Positions 1-7,435 of a DNA stretch of 64,000 nt are shown piece by piece (position 1 is the first letter of the stretch; each line of letters starts with the position of its first letter). The notes under the pieces were generated by a model. That model did no database searches. It was not told the origin of the DNA and saw only the letters and a list, made by a program, of their open reading frames with translations. The stretch lies in assembly GCF_047425865.1 (NCBI RefSeq), contig NZ_CP179735.1; one strand, given 5' to 3'. The DNA comes from Macrococcoides equi. Its GTDB lineage: Bacteria; Bacillota; Bacilli; Staphylococcales; Staphylococcaceae. The translations under genes and the position numbers were made by a program.

Positions 1-1
1 A

Positions 2-190
2 AGAGATGCTGTAATATATGATGTTACTGAAGATCTCGATATTTGGAAAGATGGGTTATCTCATATTGAAAGTAAAGCTATTTTTGAAATTGTAGCTATG
101 GATAGTTCAGAAACAATCGTTCTAATAGATGAAGTAACCGTAATGGATGAATTACTAAAACACTTTCCGAACTACGAAATATTGGAGTAG
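2..190 (+). CDS. C-terminal end of a gene truncated by the window edge, unknown function
   Basis: An open frame enters from the left edge and gives 62 residues ending at the TAG at 188-190. The tail is acidic (DVTEDLDIWKDGLSH near its start, NYEILE at the end). I recognise no domain. It reads in the same direction as the next gene, 26 bp downstream, and may share its transcript. The start lies outside the window. Confidence 0.6.
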   Translation, partial: RDAVIYDVTEDLDIWKDGLSHIESKAIFEIVAMDSSETIVLIDEVTVMDELLKHFPNYEILE

Positions 191-216
191 AGTGGCAAAT
201 ACAGGGAGTGGATTTA

Positions 217-660
217 ATGCAAATCTTAATATCAAATGATAAAGAATCATATCGTAAAGTGATTCGAAAGTTATTGGACTATGCCGATACGATATTAATA
301 ACGACTACATTGGGTGAAGATTTTACTCAAACGATTATTTATCAAAACCTATTACCTGAATTTATCGAAATGAAAGTACGAAGGAAATGGCCAGGTACTC
401 AAGGGAATCATCAAGGAAATCTGTATTATTTTCATTATAATCAACGTGTCGTTAATGAGATAAAGTTATTTAATTGTTTTTATAAAGAATCTATTCAGGA
501 CTACTCACCAATAGAATTAGATATAGATATCGCTTTTTTAAAGCATGGTAAAAGTGTCTTATATTCTATCGCTCATGAATATGAAGTTAGAGTAATAGAT
601 AATCAGCTCGCTGGTGAATTAAAACAGATGGGGTTAAAAGTAGAGAAATATGCGAGGTGA
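217..660 (+). CDS. Conserved-looking hypothetical protein, 147 aa
   Basis: The frame is also open from a GTG at 208, but the ribosome-binding sequence AGGGAG (203-208) is correctly spaced for the ATG at 217, so that start is preferred. The product is soluble, with no signal peptide or membrane segment, and mixes basic (MKVRRKWPG) and acidic (ELDIDIAF) stretches. I do not recognise the family. It lies just before a histidine phosphatase gene whose SD overlaps this gene's end, so the two are probably co-translated. Confidence 0.65.
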   Translation: MQILISNDKESYRKVIRKLLDYADTILITTTLGEDFTQTIIYQNLLPEFIEMKVRRKWPGTQGNHQGNLYYFHYNQRVVNEIKLFNCFYKESIQDYSPIELDIDIAFLKHGKSVLYSIAHEYEVRVIDNQLAGELKQMGLKVEKYAR

Positions 661-664
661 AGAT

Positions 665-1204
665 ATGAGTAAAATTTATTTTATTAGACACTCTATTCGT
701 GATATTCGTTTTAAACATGATGAAAGTGCACCATTGACTGAGGAAGGTATATTATTAGCTAATGGATTAGTTGAGGTATTTAAAGATAAAGAAATTATGA
801 GGATTTTTTCTAGTCCTTTTAAACGTGCGATTGATACGGTGCAACCTATTGCGAATGATAAATCGATAAATGTTGAAATTGTACATGACTTTTATGAGAG
901 AACAGTTGGGGATTGGATTGATAATTTCTCGGCATTTGCTGAACAACAGTGGAGCGACTTTGATTATAAATTAGAAAATGGTGAATCTCTTAAAGAGGTA
1001 AAGATAAGAATTGTACCTGCATTTGAAAGGTTGGTTGAGAATAGTGAAGGTGATATTATCATCTGTGGTCATGGGACATCATTTTCAGTATTATTCAATC
1101 ATTTGACGAATGGGGTATTTGGATACGATGAATTTCTTGAAATGAATATGCCAGATGTGTTTGAATATGAGAGTGGATCGAATAAGATTGTTAAATACTT
1201 GTAA
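665..1204 (+). CDS. Histidine phosphatase family protein (phosphoglycerate mutase-like)
   Basis: This 179-residue protein has the histidine phosphatase fold: the N-terminal RH motif (R8-H9, here RHS rather than the usual RHG), the Ser-Ser-Pro-x-x-Arg motif near residues 49-54, Glu78 and the second catalytic His in GHG (about residue 136). Members transfer or remove phosphate through a phosphohistidine; the substrate cannot be told from sequence. The start is ATG 665 behind GAGGTGA, which overlaps the stop of the upstream gene. An upstream in-frame start at 650 has no SD. The gene faces ipdC convergently. Confidence 0.85.
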   Translation: MSKIYFIRHSIRDIRFKHDESAPLTEEGILLANGLVEVFKDKEIMRIFSSPFKRAIDTVQPIANDKSINVEIVHDFYERTVGDWIDNFSAFAEQQWSDFDYKLENGESLKEVKIRIVPAFERLVENSEGDIIICGHGTSFSVLFNHLTNGVFGYDEFLEMNMPDVFEYESGSNKIVKYL

Positions 1205-1208
1205 TTTC

Positions 1209-1361
1209 TGCGCGAAAGAAGAGAAGTTCGCGCAAGATATGTGAATTAAATGGAAAATATACGCGAACCAAGGATAATTCGCGCAAGGTTAACCATAAAA
1301 AGGCAACCTTTGCTCACTCTAAAACAAAAGTGGGCAAATCAAACCATAAAAAGGCAACCAC
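1209..1361. repeat. Three degenerate 51-bp hairpin units in the intergenic region
   Basis: Three consecutive 51-bp units start at 1209, 1260 and about 1311. Each opens with an inverted repeat of about 22-28 bp: TGCGCGAA/TTCGCGCA (1209-1216 and 1227-1234), CGCGAA/TTCGCG (1262-1267 and 1278-1283), and TTGCTCACT/AGTGGGCAA with one wobble (1310-1318 and 1329-1337). The spacer of units 2 and 3 shares AACCATAAAAAGGCAACC (1291-1308, 1342-1359), again 51 bp apart. The array lies between two convergent genes. Function unknown. Confidence 0.7.
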
Positions 1362-1364
1362 TAC

Positions 1365-1405
1365 AAAAAAAGCCCGGAAGTTCAATTATAATTTGAACTT
1401 CCGGG
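1365..1405 (-). terminator. Rho-independent terminator of ipdC
   Basis: A perfect 13-bp stem, CCCGGAAGTTCAA (1373-1385) with its complement at 1393-1405 and a 7-nt loop. On the minus strand it is followed by a T-run (the A-run at 1365-1371 on +). It sits 14 bp past the ipdC stop. Confidence 0.9.
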
Positions 1406-1418
1406 TCATATTTCTATA

Positions 1419-3065
1419 TTATTTCTTCTTATTCGCCTCAGCAAATGCTTTAGAAATATCGATTAACTTTTTAGGTGCATCCTGCACCCCCATATGAATT
1501 TCAACGAAGTGTAAGTGTTCTTTATCTGTGTTAATCTTGTCCATTACAGTTTTTAATTCGTTTGAAGTTTTCGCGTCATGTACAATCACTTCATCTTTTG
1601 CACCAAACGCTTCTGGTAACATCTTATAGTTCCACATTTTAATGTCATTATATGGTTCTTCCATACCATGAATTAAACGTTCTACTGTATAGCCATCATT
1701 ATTAATGACAAAGATAATTGGTTTAATGCCTGTGCGAATCATTGTAGATAATGCTTGAACTGTTAATTGTAATGATCCATCACCTATTAATAATAAGTTA
1801 CGTCGGTTTACGTCAGCGTGTTGGCTTCCAAGTAACGCTGGGAATGTATAGCCGATTGATCCCCATAATGGTTGGCCGATATATTGATTACCTTTATATA
1901 ATGATAAATCATATGCACCGAAGAATGATGTTCCTTGTTCAGCAAGTAGAATATCATCTTTTTCTAAAAATGCATTGACTAATTTAAAGTAGTTCGCTTG
2001 CTCTAATGGTTCATCGTTTAATTCATAGTCCATTTCTGAGCGTTTAAATGTTGGGTATTCTGATGTATTTTTATAGTCGATTGTCAGTAATCCATCAACT
2101 AAATCTATAATTGATACGTCGTCAGTTACTACAGCGCCTGCTTTGAAATCATTTTGGTTCATAAAGATGACTTCATTGATATCAAACTCATAACTGAACC
2201 CTGCTGTTGCTGAGTCTGTTAATTTCGCACCTAAGTTAATGATGCAGTCTGAGCCGTTAACATAATTACGTACATTTTCTTCAGCAATTTTTCCGTCGAA
2301 GATACCAAGATATTTATCGCTTTCCTCGTTGAATGCTGACTTACCAAGCGATAATTGTGCGACAGGAATATTTGTTAAATCAGCAAATTGTTCTAATTTT
2401 TCATGTAAATCAAATGAATTAATTTCATGTCCAACAATTAATACAGGTTGTTTTGCAGTCGCTAACTTTTCCGAAACAGCATCAATATACTGACTTACGT
2501 CTTGCGCTGCATGTTGGTAAGCTACAGGTGTATCATTTACTTCGATTTCTGTTAACGCAACATCAATCGGTAAGTGAATGTGCACAGGACGACGTTCACG
2601 TATCGCAGCATTTATAACGCGCGGAATTTCAGTTTGAGCATTTTCTACAGTGAGTGTAGTTGTCGCACATGTGATATGTTCGTACATTTTAGAATATGAA
2701 TCAAATACACCTTCACCTAATGAGTGATGGACGTAACGTCCTTCTTTTTGTGCAATACTTGATGGGCCACCAGCAATTTTTACAACAGGAACACGTTCTG
2801 CATAACTTCCTGCAATTCCGTTGACTGCACTTAACTCACCAACACCAAACGTTGTGCTCACTGCAGCAAGTCCTTTAACACGTGCATATCCATCTGCAGC
2901 ATAAGCAGCATTCAATTCATTTGTATTCCCGATCCATTCTAATTTATCATGGCTTACGATATCATCTAAAAATGCTAACGTAAAATCACCAGGCACACCA
3001 AAAACTTTATCAACACCATTAACTGCAAGAGTATCTAATAATAATTGACCGATTCTTTGCTTCAT
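1419..3065 (-). CDS. ipdC: Indolepyruvate/phenylpyruvate (2-oxo acid) decarboxylase, ThDP-dependent
   Basis: This 548-residue enzyme of the pyruvate decarboxylase family uses thiamine diphosphate and Mg2+ to decarboxylate 2-oxo acids to aldehydes. Visible hallmarks are the catalytic Glu50 (NTNELNAAYAADGYAR), the paired His113-His114 (YVHHSLGEG), the ThDP/Mg motif GDGSLQ (about 428) closing with NN (455-456), and the late GYTVE...IHG segment. Length is typical. Substrate choice (indolepyruvate, branched-chain or phenylpyruvate) cannot be read off; the name follows staphylococcal usage. It is transcribed away from a MarR-type gene with a shared operator, so it is probably regulated by that protein. 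SD AAAGGAGA precedes the ATG. Confidence 0.88.
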   Translation of the reverse strand: MKQRIGQLLLDTLAVNGVDKVFGVPGDFTLAFLDDIVSHDKLEWIGNTNELNAAYAADGYARVKGLAAVSTTFGVGELSAVNGIAGSYAERVPVVKIAGGPSSIAQKEGRYVHHSLGEGVFDSYSKMYEHITCATTTLTVENAQTEIPRVINAAIRERRPVHIHLPIDVALTEIEVNDTPVAYQHAAQDVSQYIDAVSEKLATAKQPVLIVGHEINSFDLHEKLEQFADLTNIPVAQLSLGKSAFNEESDKYLGIFDGKIAEENVRNYVNGSDCIINLGAKLTDSATAGFSYEFDINEVIFMNQNDFKAGAVVTDDVSIIDLVDGLLTIDYKNTSEYPTFKRSEMDYELNDEPLEQANYFKLVNAFLEKDDILLAEQGTSFFGAYDLSLYKGNQYIGQPLWGSIGYTFPALLGSQHADVNRRNLLLIGDGSLQLTVQALSTMIRTGIKPIIFVINNDGYTVERLIHGMEEPYNDIKMWNYKMLPEAFGAKDEVIVHDAKTSNELKTVMDKINTDKEHLHFVEIHMGVQDAPKKLIDISKAFAEANKKK

Positions 3066-3100
3066 ATTGAGTTCTCCTTTATCATTATTCTTCTATTTTT

Positions 3101-3129
3101 AATATAAACTTCACATAATATTAAGTCAA
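3101..3129 (-). promoter_or_regulatory. Promoter of ipdC
   Basis: On the minus strand, TTGACT (complement of 3124-3129) and TATATT (complement of 3101-3106) are 17 bp apart. The -35 hexamer lies inside the palindrome at 3121-3143. Confidence 0.75.
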
Positions 3130-3143
3130 TATCATTGACCTAA
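3121..3143. promoter_or_regulatory. Probable MarR-type operator between ipdC and its divergent regulator
   Basis: TTAAGTCAAT (3121-3130), a 3-bp centre, then ATTGACCTAA (3134-3143) form an inverted repeat matching at 9 of 10 positions. Its size suits a winged-helix MarR dimer. It covers the ipdC -35 box and lies just upstream of the marR promoter (TTGAAA 3147-3152, 16 bp, TATAAT 3169-3174), so binding could control both genes. Confidence 0.7.
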
Positions 3144-3205
3144 TAATTGAAATTTATTTATGACAGCGTATAATAAGATTAAGTAACGAATAGGGAGACG
3201 AATAC

Positions 3206-3646
3206 ATGCCATCCAGAGACAATGAGCATATATTATTTTATTTTGCATATAAGACCTACATTACTACCGCAGACAAAATAATTGAGCAATTCGGTATGCA
3301 GCGACAGCATCATCGATTTTTATTTTTTATTTGTAATACACCTGGGATAACACAGAAGGATTTACTTCAGGTGCTTGAAATATCTAAACAGGGGTCACAT
3401 CATACATTAAAAGTTTTGAAGGAAAAAGCTCTAATCATAGAGCAAACATCGCAAAGTGATAAACGTTTAAAGGAACTATATCCTACTGAACAAGGTTATG
3501 CATTAATTGAAGAGCTCAATGCTGCTCAGCGTCAATTAATGGATGAAATATTCAATGAATACGGTCATGACTGGTATAAAGTGATGGAAGGATTATCACA
3601 AAAAAGAGAAGGTTATAGTATTATTAAGAACGACAAATTAAAATGA
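3206..3646 (+). CDS. MarR-family transcriptional regulator
   Basis: This 146-residue protein has the MarR winged-helix layout: an N-terminal dimerisation helix, a helix-turn-helix at about residues 50-85 (GITQKDLLQVLEISKQGSHH), the wing with the family-typical Q-S-D-K-R-x-K (SDKRLKELYPT), then C-terminal helices. MarR proteins are ligand-responsive dimeric repressors. Divergent orientation from ipdC and the palindrome between them suggest ipdC is its target, perhaps with an aromatic or 2-oxo acid effector (inference). Start ATG 3206 follows AGGGAGACG. Confidence 0.85.
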   Translation: MPSRDNEHILFYFAYKTYITTADKIIEQFGMQRQHHRFLFFICNTPGITQKDLLQVLEISKQGSHHTLKVLKEKALIIEQTSQSDKRLKELYPTEQGYALIEELNAAQRQLMDEIFNEYGHDWYKVMEGLSQKREGYSIIKNDKLK

Positions 3647-3659
3647 ATAGAGGGACATT

Positions 3660-4397
3660 ATGAATCGCATTGAATCAGTTAATAATATAAAGATAAAACA
3701 AATCGCAAAACTCCATACAAGAAAAGAAAGAAAAAAGACACAACAGTTTTTAATTGAAGGATTTCATTTAGTTGAAGAAGCAGCTAAGAGTAATATAGAT
3801 ATTGAGATGATTTTAACTGTGTCACCCGATAAACTAACTGAAGAGATGGTGAATCGTAGTAAAGCACAATTTGAAATTACTTTTAAGGTTGCAGAGAAAT
3901 TATCACAAACAGAAGCACCACAGGGGATTTATGCAGTATGTAATATGCCGGACGCTTCTCAAGGAGATATGAAAAAAATTGTATATCTCGATCGTATACA
4001 AGATCCCGGTAATGTAGGGACAATTATTCGTACAGCGGATGCTGCGGGTATTGATGCTGTAATTCTAGCAAAAGGAACAGTAGATATCTTTAATGATAAA
4101 GTATTACGTGCAGCACAAGGGAGTGTATTTCATATTCCGGTATTAGAGATGGAGTTTTCTGAAATTTGTTCAAAATTTAATGGAAAAGTATATGGTACAA
4201 GTTTAGAAAATGCTGTAGACTATAAACAAGTTGATGCATGTGAATCTTTCATGTTAATTTTAGGAAATGAAGGACAAGGTGTAGATGAGGCTATTCTTGC
4301 CCAAACAGATCATAATCTTTATGTTCCGATTCATGGCAAAGCAGAGAGTTTAAATGTTGCTGTATGTGCGGGTATTTTATTGTATCACTTAATTTAA
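3660..4397 (+). CDS. SpoU/TrmH-family RNA 2'-O-ribose methyltransferase (YsgA-like)
   Basis: A 245-residue SPOUT methyltransferase with an N-terminal substrate-binding domain (about 1-90) and the SpoU domain. Motif 1 is DPGNVGTIIRTADAAG (about 116), motif 2 is LILGNEGQGV (about 198), motif 3 is ESLNVAVCAGILLY at the C-terminus. These form the trefoil-knot SAM site. The family methylates ribose 2'-OH in rRNA or tRNA; the target nucleotide is not known from sequence. It lies upstream of pheST, as its homologue does in other Bacilli. Confidence 0.88.
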   Translation: MNRIESVNNIKIKQIAKLHTRKERKKTQQFLIEGFHLVEEAAKSNIDIEMILTVSPDKLTEEMVNRSKAQFEITFKVAEKLSQTEAPQGIYAVCNMPDASQGDMKKIVYLDRIQDPGNVGTIIRTADAAGIDAVILAKGTVDIFNDKVLRAAQGSVFHIPVLEMEFSEICSKFNGKVYGTSLENAVDYKQVDACESFMLILGNEGQGVDEAILAQTDHNLYVPIHGKAESLNVAVCAGILLYHLI

Positions 4398-4425
4398 AAC
4401 TATCTTACAGAGAGAAGTGTAGAGA

Positions 4426-4785
4426 ATGGCATATTTTCATCTATTAGCAGCCTGGAGTAGTCAGGATATGGAGAAAATGAAAGACATTATTTCAAAAGAT
4501 ATACGCGCAGTATTTATTAATGATGAATGTGTAGCTTATGAAATGAGATATGAAGAGTTGATGAACTTATTTAAAAACAGATTTATGAATGAACAAGACT
4601 GGAGATTTGAAGTTATTTTTCGTGCTAATCGAAGCAATGGCAATATCGTTGTGACTGAAATCATGCGTGAAAATGAACGTCAGGAATTACTAGAAGATAA
4701 GGCACTTTGCACGATGTATTTTAGCAAGGAAGAAGTTGCCAATAAATTAGTTCGATTTGATATGGTAATGGGTTTAAAAGAGTAA
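4426..4785 (+). CDS. Hypothetical protein, 119 aa, possibly NTF2/SnoaL-like
   Basis: A small soluble protein starting with helices (MAYFHLLAAWSSQDMEKMKD) and continuing with alternating strands (VIFRANRSNGNIVVTEIMRE, LCTMYFSKEE). This alpha-then-beta order recalls NTF2-like folds, but I see no diagnostic motif and the assignment is tentative. It follows the methyltransferase by 28 bp and is closed by a terminator. Confidence 0.65.
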   Translation: MAYFHLLAAWSSQDMEKMKDIISKDIRAVFINDECVAYEMRYEELMNLFKNRFMNEQDWRFEVIFRANRSNGNIVVTEIMRENERQELLEDKALCTMYFSKEEVANKLVRFDMVMGLKE

Positions 4786-4792
4786 TTAGATC

Positions 4793-4822
4793 AATCCTTC
4801 TGTAAAGAAGGGTTATTTTTTT
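4793..4822 (+). terminator. Rho-independent terminator
   Basis: AATCCTTC (4793-4800), loop TGTAAA, GAAGGGTT (4807-4814), then A and seven T residues. It ends the SpoU-hypothetical transcript. Confidence 0.85.
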
Positions 4823-4892
4823 ATGTTAAAATTACTTATTTTGGATACGTTTATTCCATTTAATGTTATAATTGGAATGAGGAGTTGGTGAA

Positions 4893-5384
4893 GTGATAGA
4901 TGAATTGAAGTTTTATATTAAACATTTTTTCGATTTTAAAATAAGTGTTAATTTGAAAAGATATAAAAGGCAAAATACGATTGCTTTTTTTCTTAATGCG
5001 ATTGTTTTTATTCCTCTCTTCATTTATTTTATTAATTATGATTTTGATCTATCTTTAAACGATATGATGAAGCTGGATGAAGATGAATATATAAAAAGGA
5101 AGATGCAGAATAGTTTAATGTATGTCGTAAGTGCATTTTTTATTTTTGCTTATATACAAATGACGCAAATATCCAATGAGATTCATAGATGTAATGCACG
5201 AGGTGTTAACTGGAAGAAGCGCATTCAGATAGTAGTATTGATATTTATTATTTTTATCGGGAGTAATATACTGCTTTTTATAAATCAACAACCTGAATTC
5301 ATGCGAACTACAATGGGGTTACTTATTTTAACACCATTTATATGGTATGGTAATGATCAAAGAATGGAAGGTGAAAAAGGATAA
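4893..5384 (+). CDS. Multi-pass membrane protein, unknown function, first of a paralogous pair
   Basis: A 163-residue integral membrane protein with about four hydrophobic segments (near residues 30-47, 76-93, 110-128 and 134-150). It opens with the sequence LKFYIKHFFDFK, shared in form with the next gene (ILFYIKHFFDTE), and both carry an N-W-K-x-R motif before the third segment (VNWKKRIQ / INWKIRVI). The GTG start at 4893 follows GAGGAG with 8-nt spacing. No known family is recognised. Confidence 0.7.
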   Translation: MIDELKFYIKHFFDFKISVNLKRYKRQNTIAFFLNAIVFIPLFIYFINYDFDLSLNDMMKLDEDEYIKRKMQNSLMYVVSAFFIFAYIQMTQISNEIHRCNARGVNWKKRIQIVVLIFIIFIGSNILLFINQQPEFMRTTMGLLILTPFIWYGNDQRMEGEKG

Positions 5385-5914
5385 TGAAAAATTTTTATAG
5401 TGAAATCCTTTTTTATATTAAACATTTTTTTGACACTGAATATAAGATGGGGATTAGACAATATAAAGATCAGAAATTATATGTTGCTTTCATAACATTT
5501 TTACCATTGCTTATTTTTTTTATCTATTTATTTTTCTTCCATCAATCTATAACTAATATTAAAGATTTTTACGATTTACCTCTCGAAATACAATATCGGT
5601 TAGAATCTATTGAAGACTTTAAATTATCAATTCTATTCATTATCGCAACTTTTTTTCTGAAATTTTTTCAATTACCATATGAAATTAAAAGAGCAAATTT
5701 TAAAAATATCAATTGGAAAATTAGAGTGATTATTTTATTGTTAGGTTTTATTTCAATTGTTGCCTGGAGTGTTTATCGTTTTCATCAGGAAAAAACTCGA
5801 TTTTTATTTGAGATTTTATTTGGAATTACAATGTTAAACCTTGTTTTTGGTAAGAATGGCCTTGAAACGGAAGAAGAAAAGGAGCGTTATAAAATATATG
5901 GAAAACATAAATAA
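5384..5914 (+). CDS. Multi-pass membrane protein, paralogue of the upstream gene
   Basis: This 176-residue membrane protein has about four hydrophobic segments and the same ground plan as the preceding protein, including LFYIKHFFD at the N-terminus and NINWKIRV before the third segment. Its ATG overlaps the upstream TAA by one base, so translation is coupled. The pair probably arose by tandem duplication followed by strong divergence. Function unknown. Confidence 0.7.
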   Translation: MKNFYSEILFYIKHFFDTEYKMGIRQYKDQKLYVAFITFLPLLIFFIYLFFFHQSITNIKDFYDLPLEIQYRLESIEDFKLSILFIIATFFLKFFQLPYEIKRANFKNINWKIRVIILLLGFISIVAWSVYRFHQEKTRFLFEILFGITMLNLVFGKNGLETEEEKERYKIYGKHK

Positions 5915-6035
5915 TGTATTGTTCTCCGCACACGCTTCATCGGGTGTTGAGTGGGGTGCTTTACTTTTTACTGTGATGTCACTATTTGTAGTATTTTTAA
6001 TCATTTATCTTGTATTTAATATTAAGAAAAAGTAA
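5898..6035 (+). CDS. Small single-pass membrane protein, 45 aa
   Basis: The reading frame extends further upstream, but the ATG at 5898 follows AAAGGAGCG and gives MENINNVLFSAHASSG, then a hydrophobic helix (about residues 18-40) and the basic end NIKKK. It overlaps the end of the preceding membrane-protein gene by 17 bp in another frame. It forms a cassette with the two multi-pass proteins. Function unknown; a regulatory or assembly role for its neighbours is only a guess. Confidence 0.55.
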   Translation: MENINNVLFSAHASSGVEWGALLFTVMSLFVVFLIIYLVFNIKKK

Positions 6036-6073
6036 AGTTTCGAAGTAATCTTAGTCGCACTTATGATTATAGG

Positions 6074-6102
6074 TTGAATATAATTTTTTTATTGATTATA
6101 AT
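6074..6102 (+). promoter_or_regulatory. Promoter of the pheST transcript
   Basis: TTGAAT (6074-6079) and TATAAT (6097-6102) are 17 bp apart, which places the start just before the T-box leader. Confidence 0.7.
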
Positions 6103-6117
6103 AAGAACTAATGAAAT

Positions 6118-6340
6118 AAAGAACCGTTAAAAAGACGTAATATGTGGAAGTGTCAAGAGAGCTATCATATGGTGAGAGATAGTCATTGAAGCATATTTTT
6201 TCATCTTTTTGGTTGCTTAATAAGAAGTTAAGCCGGTAGATACCGTTATCATCAACAAGTGTGCACTTATGTGCAAATTTGGGTGGTACCGCGGAATTCT
6301 TTTCGTCCCTACAATAGGGATGGAAGGAATTTTTTTGTTT
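6118..6340 (+). promoter_or_regulatory. T-box leader (Phe) controlling pheST
   Basis: The T-box sequence GGGTGGTACCGCGG lies at 6281-6294. It is followed by a terminator built on TCCCT/AGGGA with flanking AATTCTTT/GGAAGGAATT arms and a T-run (about 6294-6338). Upstream is a Stem I with AGAGAG near 6157. The probable specifier codon is TTC (about 6200-6202), followed by A, matching tRNA-Phe. Uncharged tRNA-Phe should pair with the T-box and allow read-through into pheS. Confidence 0.92.
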
Positions 6341-6364
6341 CTAAAAATTTAAGGAGGCATCACG

Positions 6365-7435
6365 ATGGAATTAAAGGATAAATTACAAGCGTTGAAGGAA
6401 GAGGCTGTTCAAAAGGTACAGGCAATTTCTGAGAAAAAAGAATTACAAGATATTAAAGTGTCTTACTTAGGTAAAAAAGGTGTTATTACGGGCTTAATGA
6501 AAGAGATGAAGTCTTTACCAAATGAAGAGAAACCGATGTTTGGTCAACTGGTAAATGACGCACGTCAAACAGTTGAAAAGGCGATTGCTGAAGTTGAAGA
6601 AAAAATTCAACGTGAAATGATTAACAAAAAATTAGCGAGTGAAACAATCGATATCACTTTGCCTGGTAAGGAACTTACAAGTGGTGCTAGTCATCCATTA
6701 AATCGAATTGTAGAAGATATTGAAGATTTATTTGTAGGTTTAGGTTACGAGGTTGTTGAAGGTTTTGAAGTTGAAAGTGATTATTATAACTTTGAAGCGT
6801 TAAACTTACCGAAATCTCATCCAGCACGAGATATGCAGGATAGTTTCTATATATCAGATGAAGTTTTAATGCGTACACATACGTCTCCAGTTCAAGCACG
6901 TACGTTAGAATCTCGTAAAGGACAAGGTCCGGTTAAAATTATTTGTCCGGGTAAAGTATATCGTCGTGATTCAGATGATGCGACACATTCACATCAATTT
7001 ACACAAATTGAAGGCTTAGTTGTTGATGAGAATATTAAGATGAGTGACTTAAAAGGGACATTAGAATACTTCGCGAAAAAAATGTTTGGAGAAGATCGTG
7101 AAATTCGTTTGCGTCCAAGTTTCTTCCCGTTTACTGAGCCTTCTGTAGAAGTCGATATTTCTTGCTTCAAATGTAAAGGTAAGGGATGCAACGTATGTAA
7201 AGGGACAGGCTGGATTGAGATTTTAGGAGCGGGTATGGTACATCCAAATGTTTTAGAGATGGCTGGATTTGACTCTAAGAAATACTCTGGTTTCGCATTT
7301 GGTATGGGTCCTGACCGTATCGCAATGTTGAAATATGGAATTGAAGATATTCGTCATTTCTATACAAATGATTTACGATTTGTAACACAGTTCTTACGTA
7401 CTGAAGATGGAGGTAATGCAGATGTTAGTAAGTAA
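6365..7435 (+). CDS. pheS: Phenylalanyl-tRNA synthetase alpha subunit
   Basis: A 356-residue catalytic subunit of the alpha2beta2 synthetase that charges tRNA-Phe. It has an N-terminal coiled-coil arm (about 1-90) and the class II core: motif 2 (CPGKVYRRDSDDATHSHQF), the loop with C-x-x-C (CKGKGCNVC), WIEILGAGMVHPNV, and motif 3 (GFAFGMGPDRIAML). Length is typical. The ATG follows AAGGAGG, directly behind the T-box leader. It overlaps pheT by 14 bp. Confidence 0.97.
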   Translation: MELKDKLQALKEEAVQKVQAISEKKELQDIKVSYLGKKGVITGLMKEMKSLPNEEKPMFGQLVNDARQTVEKAIAEVEEKIQREMINKKLASETIDITLPGKELTSGASHPLNRIVEDIEDLFVGLGYEVVEGFEVESDYYNFEALNLPKSHPARDMQDSFYISDEVLMRTHTSPVQARTLESRKGQGPVKIICPGKVYRRDSDDATHSHQFTQIEGLVVDENIKMSDLKGTLEYFAKKMFGEDREIRLRPSFFPFTEPSVEVDISCFKCKGKGCNVCKGTGWIEILGAGMVHPNVLEMAGFDSKKYSGFAFGMGPDRIAMLKYGIEDIRHFYTNDLRFVTQFLRTEDGGNADVSK

